From: Cryomorphaceae bacterium
Lineage (GTDB): Bacteria; Bacteroidota; Bacteroidia; Flavobacteriales; Flavobacteriaceae
Direction: 5' to 3'
DNA length: 64,000 nt
Assembly: GCA_003331265.1 (NCBI GenBank)
Contig: QOPV01000004.1
Span: 1 to 64,000, forward strand
This document shows positions 39,541 through 47,839 of this stretch, piece by piece (positions within the stretch are counted from its first letter, which is position 1; every line of letters starts with the position of its first letter). The notes under the pieces were generated by a model. It saw only the letters and a list, made by a program, of their open reading frames with translations. It made no database searches and was not told the DNA's origin. The translations under genes and the position numbers were made by a program.

Positions 39541-39566
39541 AAAAAAAGCCACTAAAAAGTGACTTT
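39541..39566 (-). terminator. Intrinsic terminator after rpmB-rpmG-DUF4295
   Basis: On the minus strand AAAGTCACT, a TTTT loop and AGTGGCTTT form a 9-bp stem with one G-U pair, running into a seven-T tract. It separates the ribosomal protein genes from ftsY. Confidence 0.8.
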
Positions 39567-39591
39567 AAAATATTTTTTAAAAATTAAATTT

Positions 39592-39744
39592 TTATTTTTT
39601 TGACAACCACTCATTGACTTTTTCTGGTGGCATAATTGATTCTACAAAAATATAAGCACCTGTTTTAGGGCTTTTAACCATCTTGATAGCTTTTGAAAGT
39701 CTTTTGGACCCAGTTTGTAATGATGCTACGGATTTTTTTGCCAT
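39592..39744 (-). CDS. DUF4295 small basic protein
   Basis: A 50-aa protein missed by the ORF track because of its length; I translated it directly. It reads MAKKSVASLQTGSKRLSKAI and ends VNEWLSKK. This matches the Bacteroidetes DUF4295 family, small Lys-rich proteins encoded next to rpmG. The size, charge and position suggest a ribosome-associated protein, but its role is not established as far as I know. It starts 9 bp after the rpmG stop and ends before a terminator. Confidence 0.92.
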   Translation of the reverse strand: MAKKSVASLQTGSKRLSKAIKMVKSPKTGAYIFVESIMPPEKVNEWLSKK

Positions 39745-39753
39745 GACCTAAAA

Positions 39754-39936
39754 TTATTTAATTTCTTTATGAATTGTATTTTTTTTCATTATGGGATTAA
39801 ACTTTTTAATTTCTAATCTATCAGGTGTATTTTTTTTATTTTTGGTAGTAACATATCTGGAAGTTCCTGGTAAACCAGAATTTTTGTGTTCAGTGCATTC
39901 CAAGATAACTTGTACTCTATTTCCCTTCTTAGCCAT
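39754..39936 (-). CDS. rpmG: 50S ribosomal protein L33
   Basis: A 60-aa large-subunit protein: [21 protein letters not shown], then [24 protein letters not shown], the usual L33 sequence. Only one cysteine is present where zinc-binding L33 forms have CxxC pairs, so this is the zinc-free type. It lies 2 bp after rpmB. Confidence 0.96.
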   Translation of the reverse strand: MAKKGNRVQVILECTEHKNSGLPGTSRYVTTKNKKNTPDRLEIKKFNPIMKKNTIHKEIK

Positions 39937-39938
39937 AA

Positions 39939-40169
39939 TTAAGCTTTATTAATATTAGAATCTTTCAAAACTGCAGAAATACCTTTTTTATTTATGGTTT
40001 TTAAAACAGAAGTAGAAACCTTTAATGAAATCCATTTACCTTCTTCAGGGATAAAAAACCTTTTTTTAATAAGGTTTGGTTCAAATCTTCTCTTAGTTTT
40101 ATTCATTGCTTTAGAAACATTATTTCCAACTAAAACTTTTTTTCCAGAAATTTCACAAACTTTTGACAT
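39939..40169 (-). CDS. rpmB: 50S ribosomal protein L28
   Basis: A 76-aa large-subunit protein with [46 protein letters not shown] and a C-terminal KGISAVLKD. It starts at the ATG at 40169, two codons after the TTG in the ORF track. First gene of the rpmB-rpmG-DUF4295 operon and 59 bp after cinA. Confidence 0.96.
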   Translation of the reverse strand: MSKVCEISGKKVLVGNNVSKAMNKTKRRFEPNLIKKRFFIPEEGKWISLKVSTSVLKTINKKGISAVLKDSNINKA

Positions 40170-40228
40170 AATCAAGTCTTTTAAACAGGCTGCAAATTAA
40201 CAACATTTTTGGAGTATTGCCAAATTTT

Positions 40229-41479
40229 TTAATCTCTAGTTAATAATTCTGAAAATAATAGTTCTAAAGCTTTATTTACAGTCTTATTAATATTTTTCTC
40301 TCTATTTTTTCCAAAATTAAATTCAAAAGATTTTACATCGTGTGGGGTTGCAATAGAGATAAATATCTTTCCAATTGGTTGGTTAGAATCTCCTTTGGAT
40401 GGACCCGCATTTCCTGTTGTTGAAATAGCATAATCAGTATTCATTTTTTTCTTAATTTCAATAGCCATTTCATTAGCTACATTTGAACTAACAACAGAAT
40501 ACTTTTTAATAGTCTCTGGTTTCACACACAATATATTTTTCTTAATCAAAGAACTGTAAGCCACAACACAACCTTTAAAATATTTAGATGCTCCAGCAAA
40601 AGATGCGAAACGAGATGCCAACATTCCACCAGTTAAACTCTCAGCAAGACTTAAAGTTTGATTAGACTTAATGAGTTTTTTTCCAATTTCACTTTCAATT
40701 GGATTGAGAGTTTCATAACCAATTATAATATTTCCTAATATTTTATAAAGATGAGAAATTAAATCATCCATCTTTTCTTCTAAAATAGATTTTTGATTTC
40801 CCTTTCCTAATAATCTTAGTCTCACCCGGCCTAAATTTGGCAAATATGCAAGTTTAAAATTTGTTGGAATATTCGATTCAAAATCTTTTAATTTTTTTGC
40901 AATGTAACTTTCTCCTTTTCCGTAAGTAATTAAGGTTTTGGTAATTATTACAGGACATTTAAAATCTTTTTGAATTTGTGGAATTATAAAATCTGTAACC
41001 ATAGATTTCATTTCATATGGAACACCTGGTAGAGATATAAAAAGAGTATTTTCAGCTTTAATACTCATTCCTGCCGCGGTGCCGTAAAGGTTAGGAATAA
41101 GCTTTGCTTTTGATGGTAAAAATGCTTGATTTCTATTTAAATCATTAATTGGATTATCAACAAATTTTTTGAAAAGCTTTTCAATATGTCTTAATATCTC
41201 AGGGTTATGAACTAATTCATCATCAAAAAACTCACAAAATGAATCTTTAGTAATATCATCATTAGTAGGACCTAATCCACCTGTAATTATGGCAATATCA
41301 CAGTTGTTTTGAGAATCTTTCAAGCTTGATAAAATCGCTTTTTTGGAATCGCCAATTGAAACAATTTTTGTAACCTCAATTCCAATTTTAATTAATTCCT
41401 TTGAAATAAAAGCAGAGTTTGTATCAATAATTTGACCTATTAGAATTTCATCACCAATTGTAATAATATGAGCATTCAT
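40229..41479 (-). CDS. cinA: CinA-family nicotinamide-nucleotide amidase / competence-damage protein
   Basis: A 416-aa two-domain protein. The N-terminal MoCF-binding-like domain (about 1-170) has IITIGDEILIGQIIDTN and ITGGLGPTNDDITKD and is linked to pyrophosphatase activity. The C-terminal PncC amidase domain (about 250-410) has SLAESLTGGMLASRFASFAGASKYF and STTGNAGPSKGD, including the catalytic Ser and Lys region. The likely role is NMN deamidation and recycling of NAD breakdown products. It lies 3 bp downstream of the FAH-family gene. Confidence 0.93.
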   Translation of the reverse strand: MNAHIITIGDEILIGQIIDTNSAFISKELIKIGIEVTKIVSIGDSKKAILSSLKDSQNNCDIAIITGGLGPTNDDITKDSFCEFFDDELVHNPEILRHIEKLFKKFVDNPINDLNRNQAFLPSKAKLIPNLYGTAAGMSIKAENTLFISLPGVPYEMKSMVTDFIIPQIQKDFKCPVIITKTLITYGKGESYIAKKLKDFESNIPTNFKLAYLPNLGRVRLRLLGKGNQKSILEEKMDDLISHLYKILGNIIIGYETLNPIESEIGKKLIKSNQTLSLAESLTGGMLASRFASFAGASKYFKGCVVAYSSLIKKNILCVKPETIKKYSVVSSNVANEMAIEIKKKMNTDYAISTTGNAGPSKGDSNQPIGKIFISIATPHDVKSFEFNFGKNREKNINKTVNKALELLFSELLTRD

Positions 41480-41482
41480 ACA

Positions 41483-42094
41483 TTATTTAATTTTAATTGA
41501 AAAACATTCTCTATCATTTAGAAAACCAACTAAATTGTCATTTTCAATAACCTTAGCCACACCAGAGGGGGTTCCAGTAAAAATAACATCTCCAATTTTT
41601 AAAGTAAAATATTTAGAAATCTCAGAAATTAATTCATCAATATTCCATAACATATTAGAAGTATTTCCTGTTTGAACAATATATCCGTTCTTTTCAAGTT
41701 TAAAATCAATATTATTTAAATCCTCTATTTCATTTTTATTTATCCAATTACCAATCAAAGCTGATCCATCAAAGGCTTTTGACTTCTCCCACGGTAATCC
41801 TCTTTTTTTTAAAGTAATTTGAAGGTCTCTTGCTGTAAAATCAACTCCCAATCCAATTTTGTCGTAATACTTATGAGAAAATTTTGGAGAAATTGACTTT
41901 CCAAGTCTGTTTATCTGAACAATCACTTCGATTTCGTGATGAACGTCATTAGAATAACTTGGAATAAAAAAAGGTTGGTTTTTGTGAATAATTGAAGTCT
42001 CGGGTTTAAGAAAAATAACTGGAGAATCTGGTCTTTCGTTTTCTAACTCAATAATGTGTTCAACATAATTTCTGCCTACACAAATAATTTTCAT
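41483..42094 (-). CDS. Fumarylacetoacetate hydrolase (FAH) family protein
   Basis: A 203-aa enzyme of the FAH fold, matching the short YcgM/FAHD1-type branch (acylpyruvate hydrolase or oxaloacetate decarboxylase activities). It begins MKIICVGRNYVEHI, with FLKPETSI, the metal-binding HHEIEVIVQI, the GVDFTARDLQ segment and GDVIFTGTPSGVAKV at the C-terminus. The natural substrate is not determinable. Only 2 bp separate it from the upstream exonuclease gene. Confidence 0.9.
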   Translation of the reverse strand: MKIICVGRNYVEHIIELENERPDSPVIFLKPETSIIHKNQPFFIPSYSNDVHHEIEVIVQINRLGKSISPKFSHKYYDKIGLGVDFTARDLQITLKKRGLPWEKSKAFDGSALIGNWINKNEIEDLNNIDFKLEKNGYIVQTGNTSNMLWNIDELISEISKYFTLKIGDVIFTGTPSGVAKVIENDNLVGFLNDRECFSIKIK

Positions 42095-42096
42095 AA

Positions 42097-42870
42097 TTAT
42101 AGCTTATTATTTAACTTATTTAACCTCAGTTGAGTTAAAACTTTTTTTGTATACATTGGGAAATCTGCATTTAATAACCATCCAAAATATCCAGATTCAT
42201 TTTCTAAAATATAATCTACAGTTTTTCCTTTGTGTTTTCCAAAAGAAAAACATGGAATATCGTCCTCATTATATTTTATGAAACCTGCCAAATCAACATT
42301 TTTTCCTCTTTTTGAAAATTCAGACAAAAAACTAACATCACTTTTTAAATCATCATACTTATCAATTTGTGATTCTAAAACTTCAAAAGTTGCCATAGTA
42401 TCAGCTTTTGAAGAATGGGCATTTTGAAGAGATTTTCCACAATAAAATTGATAAGCAGCGCTCAAGGTTCTTTGTTCCATTTTATGAAAAATAGTCTGAA
42501 CATCTATTGTTAAAATATTTTCTAAACTAAAATCTATTTTTGATCTTAAAAGCTCTTCAGCTAACAATGGAATATCAAACTTATTTGAATTAAATCCTGC
42601 TAAATCACAATTATGAATCATCGCTTTTATATCTGGTGCAATAATCTTAAAATTGGGTTCATTCTTAACAATATCATTTGTAATTCCATGAATATTAGAA
42701 GCTTCAGAGGGAATAGGGATCCCTGGATTTACTAACCAAGTTTTAGATTCTTTATTACCATTTGGAAATACTTTAAGAATTGATATTTCAACAATTCTAT
42801 CTAACGAAACATTAACTCCGGTAGTTTCTAAGTCAAAAAAACATATAGGTTTTGAAATTTTTAAATTCAT
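42097..42870 (-). CDS. 3'-5' exonuclease, DEDDh family with ExoX-like C-terminal domain
   Basis: A 257-aa protein. The DEDDh active site is visible as FFDLETTGVNVSLDRIVEI, GFNSNKFDIPLL and HSSKADTMATFEVL. The C-terminal 50 residues (FSFGKHKGKTVDYILENE, then GYFGWLLNADFP) form the small domain found at the end of exodeoxyribonuclease X-like proteins. It has no polymerase domain, so a stand-alone proofreading or repair role is likely. It sits between the E2 gene (30 bp) and the FAH-family gene. Confidence 0.9.
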   Translation of the reverse strand: MNLKISKPICFFDLETTGVNVSLDRIVEISILKVFPNGNKESKTWLVNPGIPIPSEASNIHGITNDIVKNEPNFKIIAPDIKAMIHNCDLAGFNSNKFDIPLLAEELLRSKIDFSLENILTIDVQTIFHKMEQRTLSAAYQFYCGKSLQNAHSSKADTMATFEVLESQIDKYDDLKSDVSFLSEFSKRGKNVDLAGFIKYNEDDIPCFSFGKHKGKTVDYILENESGYFGWLLNADFPMYTKKVLTQLRLNKLNNKL

Positions 42871-42900
42871 TTATTTATATATCATTTGCTGATTTAAAAA

Positions 42901-44166
42901 TTAAATAGACATACTAGACTCCCAGTTCTCAATTAAATCTTTAATTCTTTTTATAAACATTCCTCCCATTGCACCATTAACAATTCTGTGATCAAAACTA
43001 TGAGATAAAATAATTTTGTTTCTAATACCAATAAAATCCCCATGATTAGTTTCAATTACTGAGGGTGACTTTCTAATTGCTCCAAAAGCTAAAATACCTA
43101 CTTGAGGCTGATTAATAATTGGTGTTCCCATTAAGGTTTCAAAAACACCTACATTACTAATAGTATAAGTTCCACCATTTACCTCCTCAGGCTCTAATTG
43201 ACCACTTCTTGACCTAGTAGCTAAATCATTAACTTTTTTTACTAGACCTGTTAAACTTAATTGATCAGCATTCTTAATAACAGGAACTATTAGGCTTCCA
43301 TCTGATAAAGCAGTAGCCATTCCTATATTTATATCTTTTTTCTTAATTACGTTGTATTTATCCAAACTAGAATTTAGAATAGGAAACTCTTTTAAAACTT
43401 GAGCAACTAACATAATAAAAATAGGAGTGAATGTAATCTTTTCACCCTCCCGATCATTGAATATTTTTTTATTCTTTTCTCTCCAATTCCATATTTTAGT
43501 AATATCTGCTTCAATAAAGGCTTGGACATGAGCTGACTCTTTTTGACTATGCATCATATGATCCGAAATCAACTTTTCCATTCTACTCATTTCATAAACA
43601 CCATCAGAATTTTTTTCAACAAAATCAGTTCTATCTATATTCAGAACATTTGATTCATCACCATTTCTTTGAGATAAATAATATAATAAATCATTTTTTG
43701 TAACTCTACCATTTTTTCCAGTACCCTTAATTTTTTCTAAATCTGATTCAATTAATCCTTCTTTTTTTGCAATATTCCTAACTAATGGTGAATAACTTTT
43801 ATTATTTGAATATTCTTTTGGAACTTCTATAATTTTCTTTGCGTTTGAAATTAAAATTTTTGTTTCATCTTTGATAGATTCTGTTTTCTTAGCCTTATCT
43901 AAATTTATTTCTTCCTTTATTAGATTATCGGTTTCAATAATAGCTAATGGGTGTCCAACCTTAACAACATCATTAACTTTACATAATTTTTCAATTAAGA
44001 CTCCGGAAACATCACTTGGCACCTCTGAATCAACTTTATCAGTAGCAATTTCAACAACAAGATCATCAACATTAATTTTATCACCAATGTCTTTTAACCA
44101 ACTAATAACAGTTGCTTCTTCAACACTTTCTCCCATTTTAGGTAATATAAGTTGAACTTTAGACAT
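42901..44166 (-). CDS. 2-oxoacid dehydrogenase E2 (dihydrolipoamide acyltransferase)
   Basis: A 421-aa E2 core. The lipoyl domain (about 1-77) has the lipoylated Lys in EIATDKVDSEVPS; the peripheral subunit-binding domain (about 125-163) reads YSPLVRNIAKKEG; the catalytic domain follows. The HxxxDG active-site motif reads DHRIVNGAMGG, with His393 kept and Asn397 in place of the usual Asp. The family resembles the branched-chain 2-oxoacid type in flavobacteria, but pyruvate or 2-oxoglutarate complexes cannot be excluded. No E1 or E3 gene adjoins it. Confidence 0.88.
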   Translation of the reverse strand: MSKVQLILPKMGESVEEATVISWLKDIGDKINVDDLVVEIATDKVDSEVPSDVSGVLIEKLCKVNDVVKVGHPLAIIETDNLIKEEINLDKAKKTESIKDETKILISNAKKIIEVPKEYSNNKSYSPLVRNIAKKEGLIESDLEKIKGTGKNGRVTKNDLLYYLSQRNGDESNVLNIDRTDFVEKNSDGVYEMSRMEKLISDHMMHSQKESAHVQAFIEADITKIWNWREKNKKIFNDREGEKITFTPIFIMLVAQVLKEFPILNSSLDKYNVIKKKDINIGMATALSDGSLIVPVIKNADQLSLTGLVKKVNDLATRSRSGQLEPEEVNGGTYTISNVGVFETLMGTPIINQPQVGILAFGAIRKSPSVIETNHGDFIGIRNKIILSHSFDHRIVNGAMGGMFIKRIKDLIENWESSMSI

Positions 44167-44209
44167 TATATTATTTTTTTAATTTTTTATAAAAATATCA
44201 AATAATAAA

Positions 44210-44833
44210 CTAAGAAATATTTTTAATTGAATTTTCAAAAGGAATTCTTTTGATGATACTTCTACCTAAGGTGACTTCATCCGTAAATTCTAACTCGTTT
44301 CCAACAGAAACTCCTCTGGCAATTGTAGTTATTTTAATTTCCGAATCTTCTAGTTGCTTATAAATATAAAAATTAGTTGTATCCCCTTCCATTGTAGCGC
44401 TTAAGGCAAAAATTAGTTCAGAAATGTGATCTGAATTTACTTTTTTAATCAAAGAAGAAATATTTAGTTGATTTGGACCAATTCCCTCAACTGGAGATAT
44501 CTTTCCTCCTAAAACATGATAAATACCATTAAATTGACCTGTACTTTCAATAGCCATAACATCTCGAATATCCTCTACAACACAAATAATTGATTTATTT
44601 CTTTTATTATTTGAACAAATTTCACACAGTTTATTGTCTGAAATATTATGACAACTTTCACATAAAATAACATTATCTATCAATTCAATTAGTGAGCTCG
44701 TTAAATCTTTAGTTTGAGAATTAGGTTGCTGTAATAAAAATAAAACTAAACGCAATGCTGTTCTTTTACCAATTCCAGGTAATTGAGACATTTCACTTAC
44801 TGCGTGCTCAAGTAATTTTGAAGAAAAATTCAT
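44210..44833 (-). CDS. recR: Recombination mediator RecR
   Basis: A 207-aa ring-forming protein helping RecO load RecA at gaps. It has the N-terminal HhH segment [18 protein letters not shown], the C4 zinc finger [16 protein letters not shown], a Toprim domain ([18 protein letters not shown]) and a C-terminal [20 protein letters not shown]. Length is normal. Divergent from the sodium symporter gene across 65 bp. Confidence 0.96.
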   Translation of the reverse strand: MNFSSKLLEHAVSEMSQLPGIGKRTALRLVLFLLQQPNSQTKDLTSSLIELIDNVILCESCHNISDNKLCEICSNNKRNKSIICVVEDIRDVMAIESTGQFNGIYHVLGGKISPVEGIGPNQLNISSLIKKVNSDHISELIFALSATMEGDTTNFYIYKQLEDSEIKITTIARGVSVGNELEFTDEVTLGRSIIKRIPFENSIKNIS

Positions 44834-44898
44834 TTTATAAATATACCACTACATTTTATAAGAACCATAAATTAGTATATTTGATTAACGACTTCAAA

Positions 44899-46356
44899 AT
44901 GAGTTCATCAATTATTCTTACGGTCATTTTTCTGTACTTTTTGGGGCTTTTTATTATTTCTAATTTAACAACAGGCAACGACGATAATCAAACTTTTTTT
45001 TCTGCAAATAAAGAATCTCCCTGGTATTTAGTTGCTTTTGGAATGGTAGGAGCATCTCTTTCCGGAATAACTTTTATTTCTGTACCAGGAGACATTGGCT
45101 CTACCCAATTTACGTACTTTCAAGTTGTACTTGGTTATCTGTTTGGATACTTTGTAGTTGCCTTACTTCTATTACCTATTTATTACAAATTAAACCTAAC
45201 TTCTATTTATGAATATTTGAAGGTTCGTTTTGGCAAAGTAAGTCATAAAACCGGAGCATTTTTCTTTTTTCTTTCAAGAATAACAGGAGCATCTTTTAGA
45301 TTGTATTTAGTTGCTATAGTACTACAACAGTTTGTTTTTAATGAATTAAATATTCCATTCGAAATAACTGTTGTACTTTCTGTATTACTTATATGGATAT
45401 ATACATTTAGAGGTGGTATTAAAACAATCGTTTGGACTGATACATTACAAACTAGCTTTATGATCGTTTCAGTTATTTTATCTATTTATTTAATTAATCA
45501 AAGTTTAAACTGGACATTTATTGACTTTATAAATTCTGATGAACTTAAGACTTACTCAAATTTTCTTGTAACTGATAGTTTTTTAGAAAAAAATTATTTT
45601 TTAAAATCTTTTATCGGAGGAATGTTTATTACAATTTGCATGACAGGATTGGATCAAGATATGATGCAGAAAAATCTGACCTGTAAATCATTGAAAGAAG
45701 CTCAAAAAAATATGATTGTTTTTAGTATAGTCTTAGTTGTTGTAACATTCATATTTTTATTATTAGGAGCACTTTTATTCATATATTCAGAAAAATTTGG
45801 CATTATGATTCCTAAACTTAATGGTTCCACTAATACAGATTTATTGTTTCCTGAAATTGCCTTAAATAGTAATCTAGGAAATTTAATAGGGATAACTTTT
45901 TTATTAGGACTAATAGCAGCAGCATATAGTAGCGCAGACAGTGCTTTAACTTCACTAACTACATCATATTGTGTAGATATTATTGATATAAAAGACAAAA
46001 CCCAAGAATACCAAACTAAAATAAGAAAAAGAGCTCATCTGGTTATGAGTTCAATTCTAGTTTTAGTCATAATAATTTTTGATAATTACTTGAACAGGAG
46101 TGTAATTGATGGTCTTTTAGTTTTGGCTGGTTACACTTACGGTCCACTACTTGGATTATTTTCATTTGGTATTTTCACTAATTATAAAGTAAATGATCAA
46201 TATGTTTGGATAGTGACGATTTTTTCAGTCATATTGGTATCCTTTTTAGCTAATTTAGATCCTAGTTATTTAGGTGGGTATAAAATTGGATACGAATTAC
46301 TACCAATTAATGGTTTAATAACTTTTTTAGGATTAATACTGATTCGTAGAAAGTAA
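44899..46356 (+). CDS. Sodium/solute symporter (SSS) family transporter
   Basis: A 485-aa membrane transporter with about 13 predicted helices. Diagnostic stretches are WYLVAFGMVGASLSGITFISVPG near the start, TFRGGIKTIVWTDTLQTSFM in the middle and LLGLIAAAYSSADSALTSLT, which carries the Na+-site serines. The ATG at 44899 is chosen; the ORF-track start 48 codons earlier would read through the divergent recR start. Substrate unknown. Its last 24 nt overlap the convergent CoA-binding gene. Confidence 0.88.
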   Translation: MSSSIILTVIFLYFLGLFIISNLTTGNDDNQTFFSANKESPWYLVAFGMVGASLSGITFISVPGDIGSTQFTYFQVVLGYLFGYFVVALLLLPIYYKLNLTSIYEYLKVRFGKVSHKTGAFFFFLSRITGASFRLYLVAIVLQQFVFNELNIPFEITVVLSVLLIWIYTFRGGIKTIVWTDTLQTSFMIVSVILSIYLINQSLNWTFIDFINSDELKTYSNFLVTDSFLEKNYFLKSFIGGMFITICMTGLDQDMMQKNLTCKSLKEAQKNMIVFSIVLVVVTFIFLLLGALLFIYSEKFGIMIPKLNGSTNTDLLFPEIALNSNLGNLIGITFLLGLIAAAYSSADSALTSLTTSYCVDIIDIKDKTQEYQTKIRKRAHLVMSSILVLVIIIFDNYLNRSVIDGLLVLAGYTYGPLLGLFSFGIFTNYKVNDQYVWIVTIFSVILVSFLANLDPSYLGGYKIGYELLPINGLITFLGLILIRRK

Positions 46357-46695
46357 AACTAAAGTACACGCCTCAATATATTTTATTGAGTTTTTATCCA
46401 AAATTCTATATAAATCAAGGTTTTCGGTTCCAGGATTAAAAATAACTCTTTTGGGTTTTAAGGAAATTATAAAATCATAATATTCTTTTTGTCTAAACTT
46501 GTTTAAGTATAATGTTACGGTGTGAACATTATCTAAATTTATTATTTTATTTTCAATAACAACTTTACCTATTTTTCCAGCTTTAGATCCAAGCGCTGTT
46601 ACTTGAAAATTATTTAGCAATAATTTTTTTACTGCAATATTTGAATATCTATCAGGGTTTAATGAAGCTCCTAACACTAAAGTTTTTTTTACCAT
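46333..46695 (-). CDS. CoA-binding domain protein (YccU-like)
   Basis: A 120-aa stand-alone Rossmann-type CoA-binding domain. It begins MVKKTLVLGASLNPDRYSN and carries KPKRVIFNPGTENLDLYRIL and the closing IEACTLVLL with the conserved Cys. Stand-alone proteins of this type have no firmly known function. The start at 46695 overlaps the end of fabH by 7 nt, which suggests coupled translation; its 3' end overlaps the symporter gene by 24 nt. Confidence 0.85.
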   Translation of the reverse strand: MVKKTLVLGASLNPDRYSNIAVKKLLLNNFQVTALGSKAGKIGKVVIENKIINLDNVHTVTLYLNKFRQKEYYDFIISLKPKRVIFNPGTENLDLYRILDKNSIKYIEACTLVLLSTNQY

Positions 46696-47696
46696 CTTAT
46701 AATAACAGATCCCCAAGTAAATCCTGCCCCAAAAGCTGCTAACACAACTAAATCATTTTCTTTTATTTTTCCTTGTTCCCAAGCTTCTGTTAATGCAATT
46801 ATTATTGACGCAGCTGTTGTATTCCCATAGCTCATGATATTGTTATAAACTTTATTGTCAGGAAGTTGAAATTTTCTCTGTATAAATTGTGATATACGTA
46901 AATTTGCTTGATGTGGAATTAACATGTCAATATCATCCTTATGTAAATTATTTGCTTCCAAACCCTCAATAATTACCTCTGAAAATCGAGAAACAGCATT
47001 TTTAAAAACGAATTGTCCGTTCATATACGGATAATATGATTGATCCTCAGGATCATTTTCTGCAATTATTTCAGGAACCCAACGGCCAGTGTGTGGTCCA
47101 TCTAACATTAATTCTCTAGCATGTTTACCTTCAGAATGAAGGTGAGATGACAAAACACCTTTACTTTTTTCTTCACATCTCGAAAGAACAGCAGCTCCAG
47201 CACCATCACCGAAAATGACAGTCACCCCTCTACCTCTTGTTGATTTCTCTAAACCACCCGAATGGTTTTCAGATCCGATAACTAAAATATTTTTATACAT
47301 TCCTGTTTTTATAAACTGATCTGCAACAGACAATGAATAAACAAATCCTGAACATTGATTTCTAACATCTAAAGCACCAATTGTGGGGATACCAAGCATA
47401 TCCTGAACACGAACTCCTCCACCTGGAAAATACATATCTGGACTAAGAGTTGCAAAAATGATAAAATCAATTTCTTCCTTTTTAAGGCCCGATCTTTCAA
47501 TTGCTATTTTTGAAGCTTTAACAGCCATTGTTGAAGTTGTATCATCAGTTTTAGGGTCAATCCAACGTCTTTCCTTAATTCCAGTTCTTTCCTGAATCCA
47601 TTCATCGTTAGTATCTAATATTTTAGATAAATCATTATTTGTAACTACATTTTCGGGAAGATAATAACCGAGACCAATTATTTTTGAATTAAACAT
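46689..47696 (-). CDS. fabH: 3-oxoacyl-ACP synthase III (FabH family)
   Basis: A 335-aa thiolase-fold condensing enzyme. The Cys-His-Asn triad is visible: Cys in LDVRNQCSGFVYSL, His in IPHQANLRI and Asn in YGNTTAASI. Other markers are NDEWIQERTGIKERRW and GDGAGAAVLS. It probably starts fatty acid synthesis, but flavobacteria often carry several FabH-type paralogues, and this one is not beside other fab genes or the usual plsX, so a special substrate is possible. Confidence 0.88.
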   Translation of the reverse strand: MFNSKIIGLGYYLPENVVTNNDLSKILDTNDEWIQERTGIKERRWIDPKTDDTTSTMAVKASKIAIERSGLKKEEIDFIIFATLSPDMYFPGGGVRVQDMLGIPTIGALDVRNQCSGFVYSLSVADQFIKTGMYKNILVIGSENHSGGLEKSTRGRGVTVIFGDGAGAAVLSRCEEKSKGVLSSHLHSEGKHARELMLDGPHTGRWVPEIIAENDPEDQSYYPYMNGQFVFKNAVSRFSEVIIEGLEANNLHKDDIDMLIPHQANLRISQFIQRKFQLPDNKVYNNIMSYGNTTAASIIIALTEAWEQGKIKENDLVVLAAFGAGFTWGSVIIRW

Positions 47697-47782
47697 AATT
47701 TTTTAATTGTTGCTGTTGTATTGCAATTTAAATAAAAAATAAATGATTAGCATAGAGTTAGATTACCTATAACTAATGTCAA

Positions 47783-47815
47783 TTTGTCATTGATTAATCT
47801 TTGGTATATCATTTG
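47783..47815 (+). promoter_or_regulatory. Probable htpG promoter
   Basis: TTTG at 47783-47786 and TATCATTTG at 47807-47815 resemble the Bacteroidetes -33 and -7 boxes, separated by 20 bp; the -7 box has one extra base compared with TAnnTTTG. It lies 25 bp before the ATG chosen for htpG, and supports the shorter protein. Confidence 0.4.
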
Positions 47816-47839
47816 ATTTCTAAAGGAAAAACAATTATT

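Noticed and set aside
44755-44898. Upstream 48-codon extension of the symporter in the ORF track
   Set aside because: It would run through the start of divergent recR; the hydrophobic protein begins naturally at the ATG at 44899.
47801-47839. Thirteen-codon extension of htpG
   Set aside because: The ATG at 47840 matches HtpG N-termini, and the likely promoter overlaps the extension.
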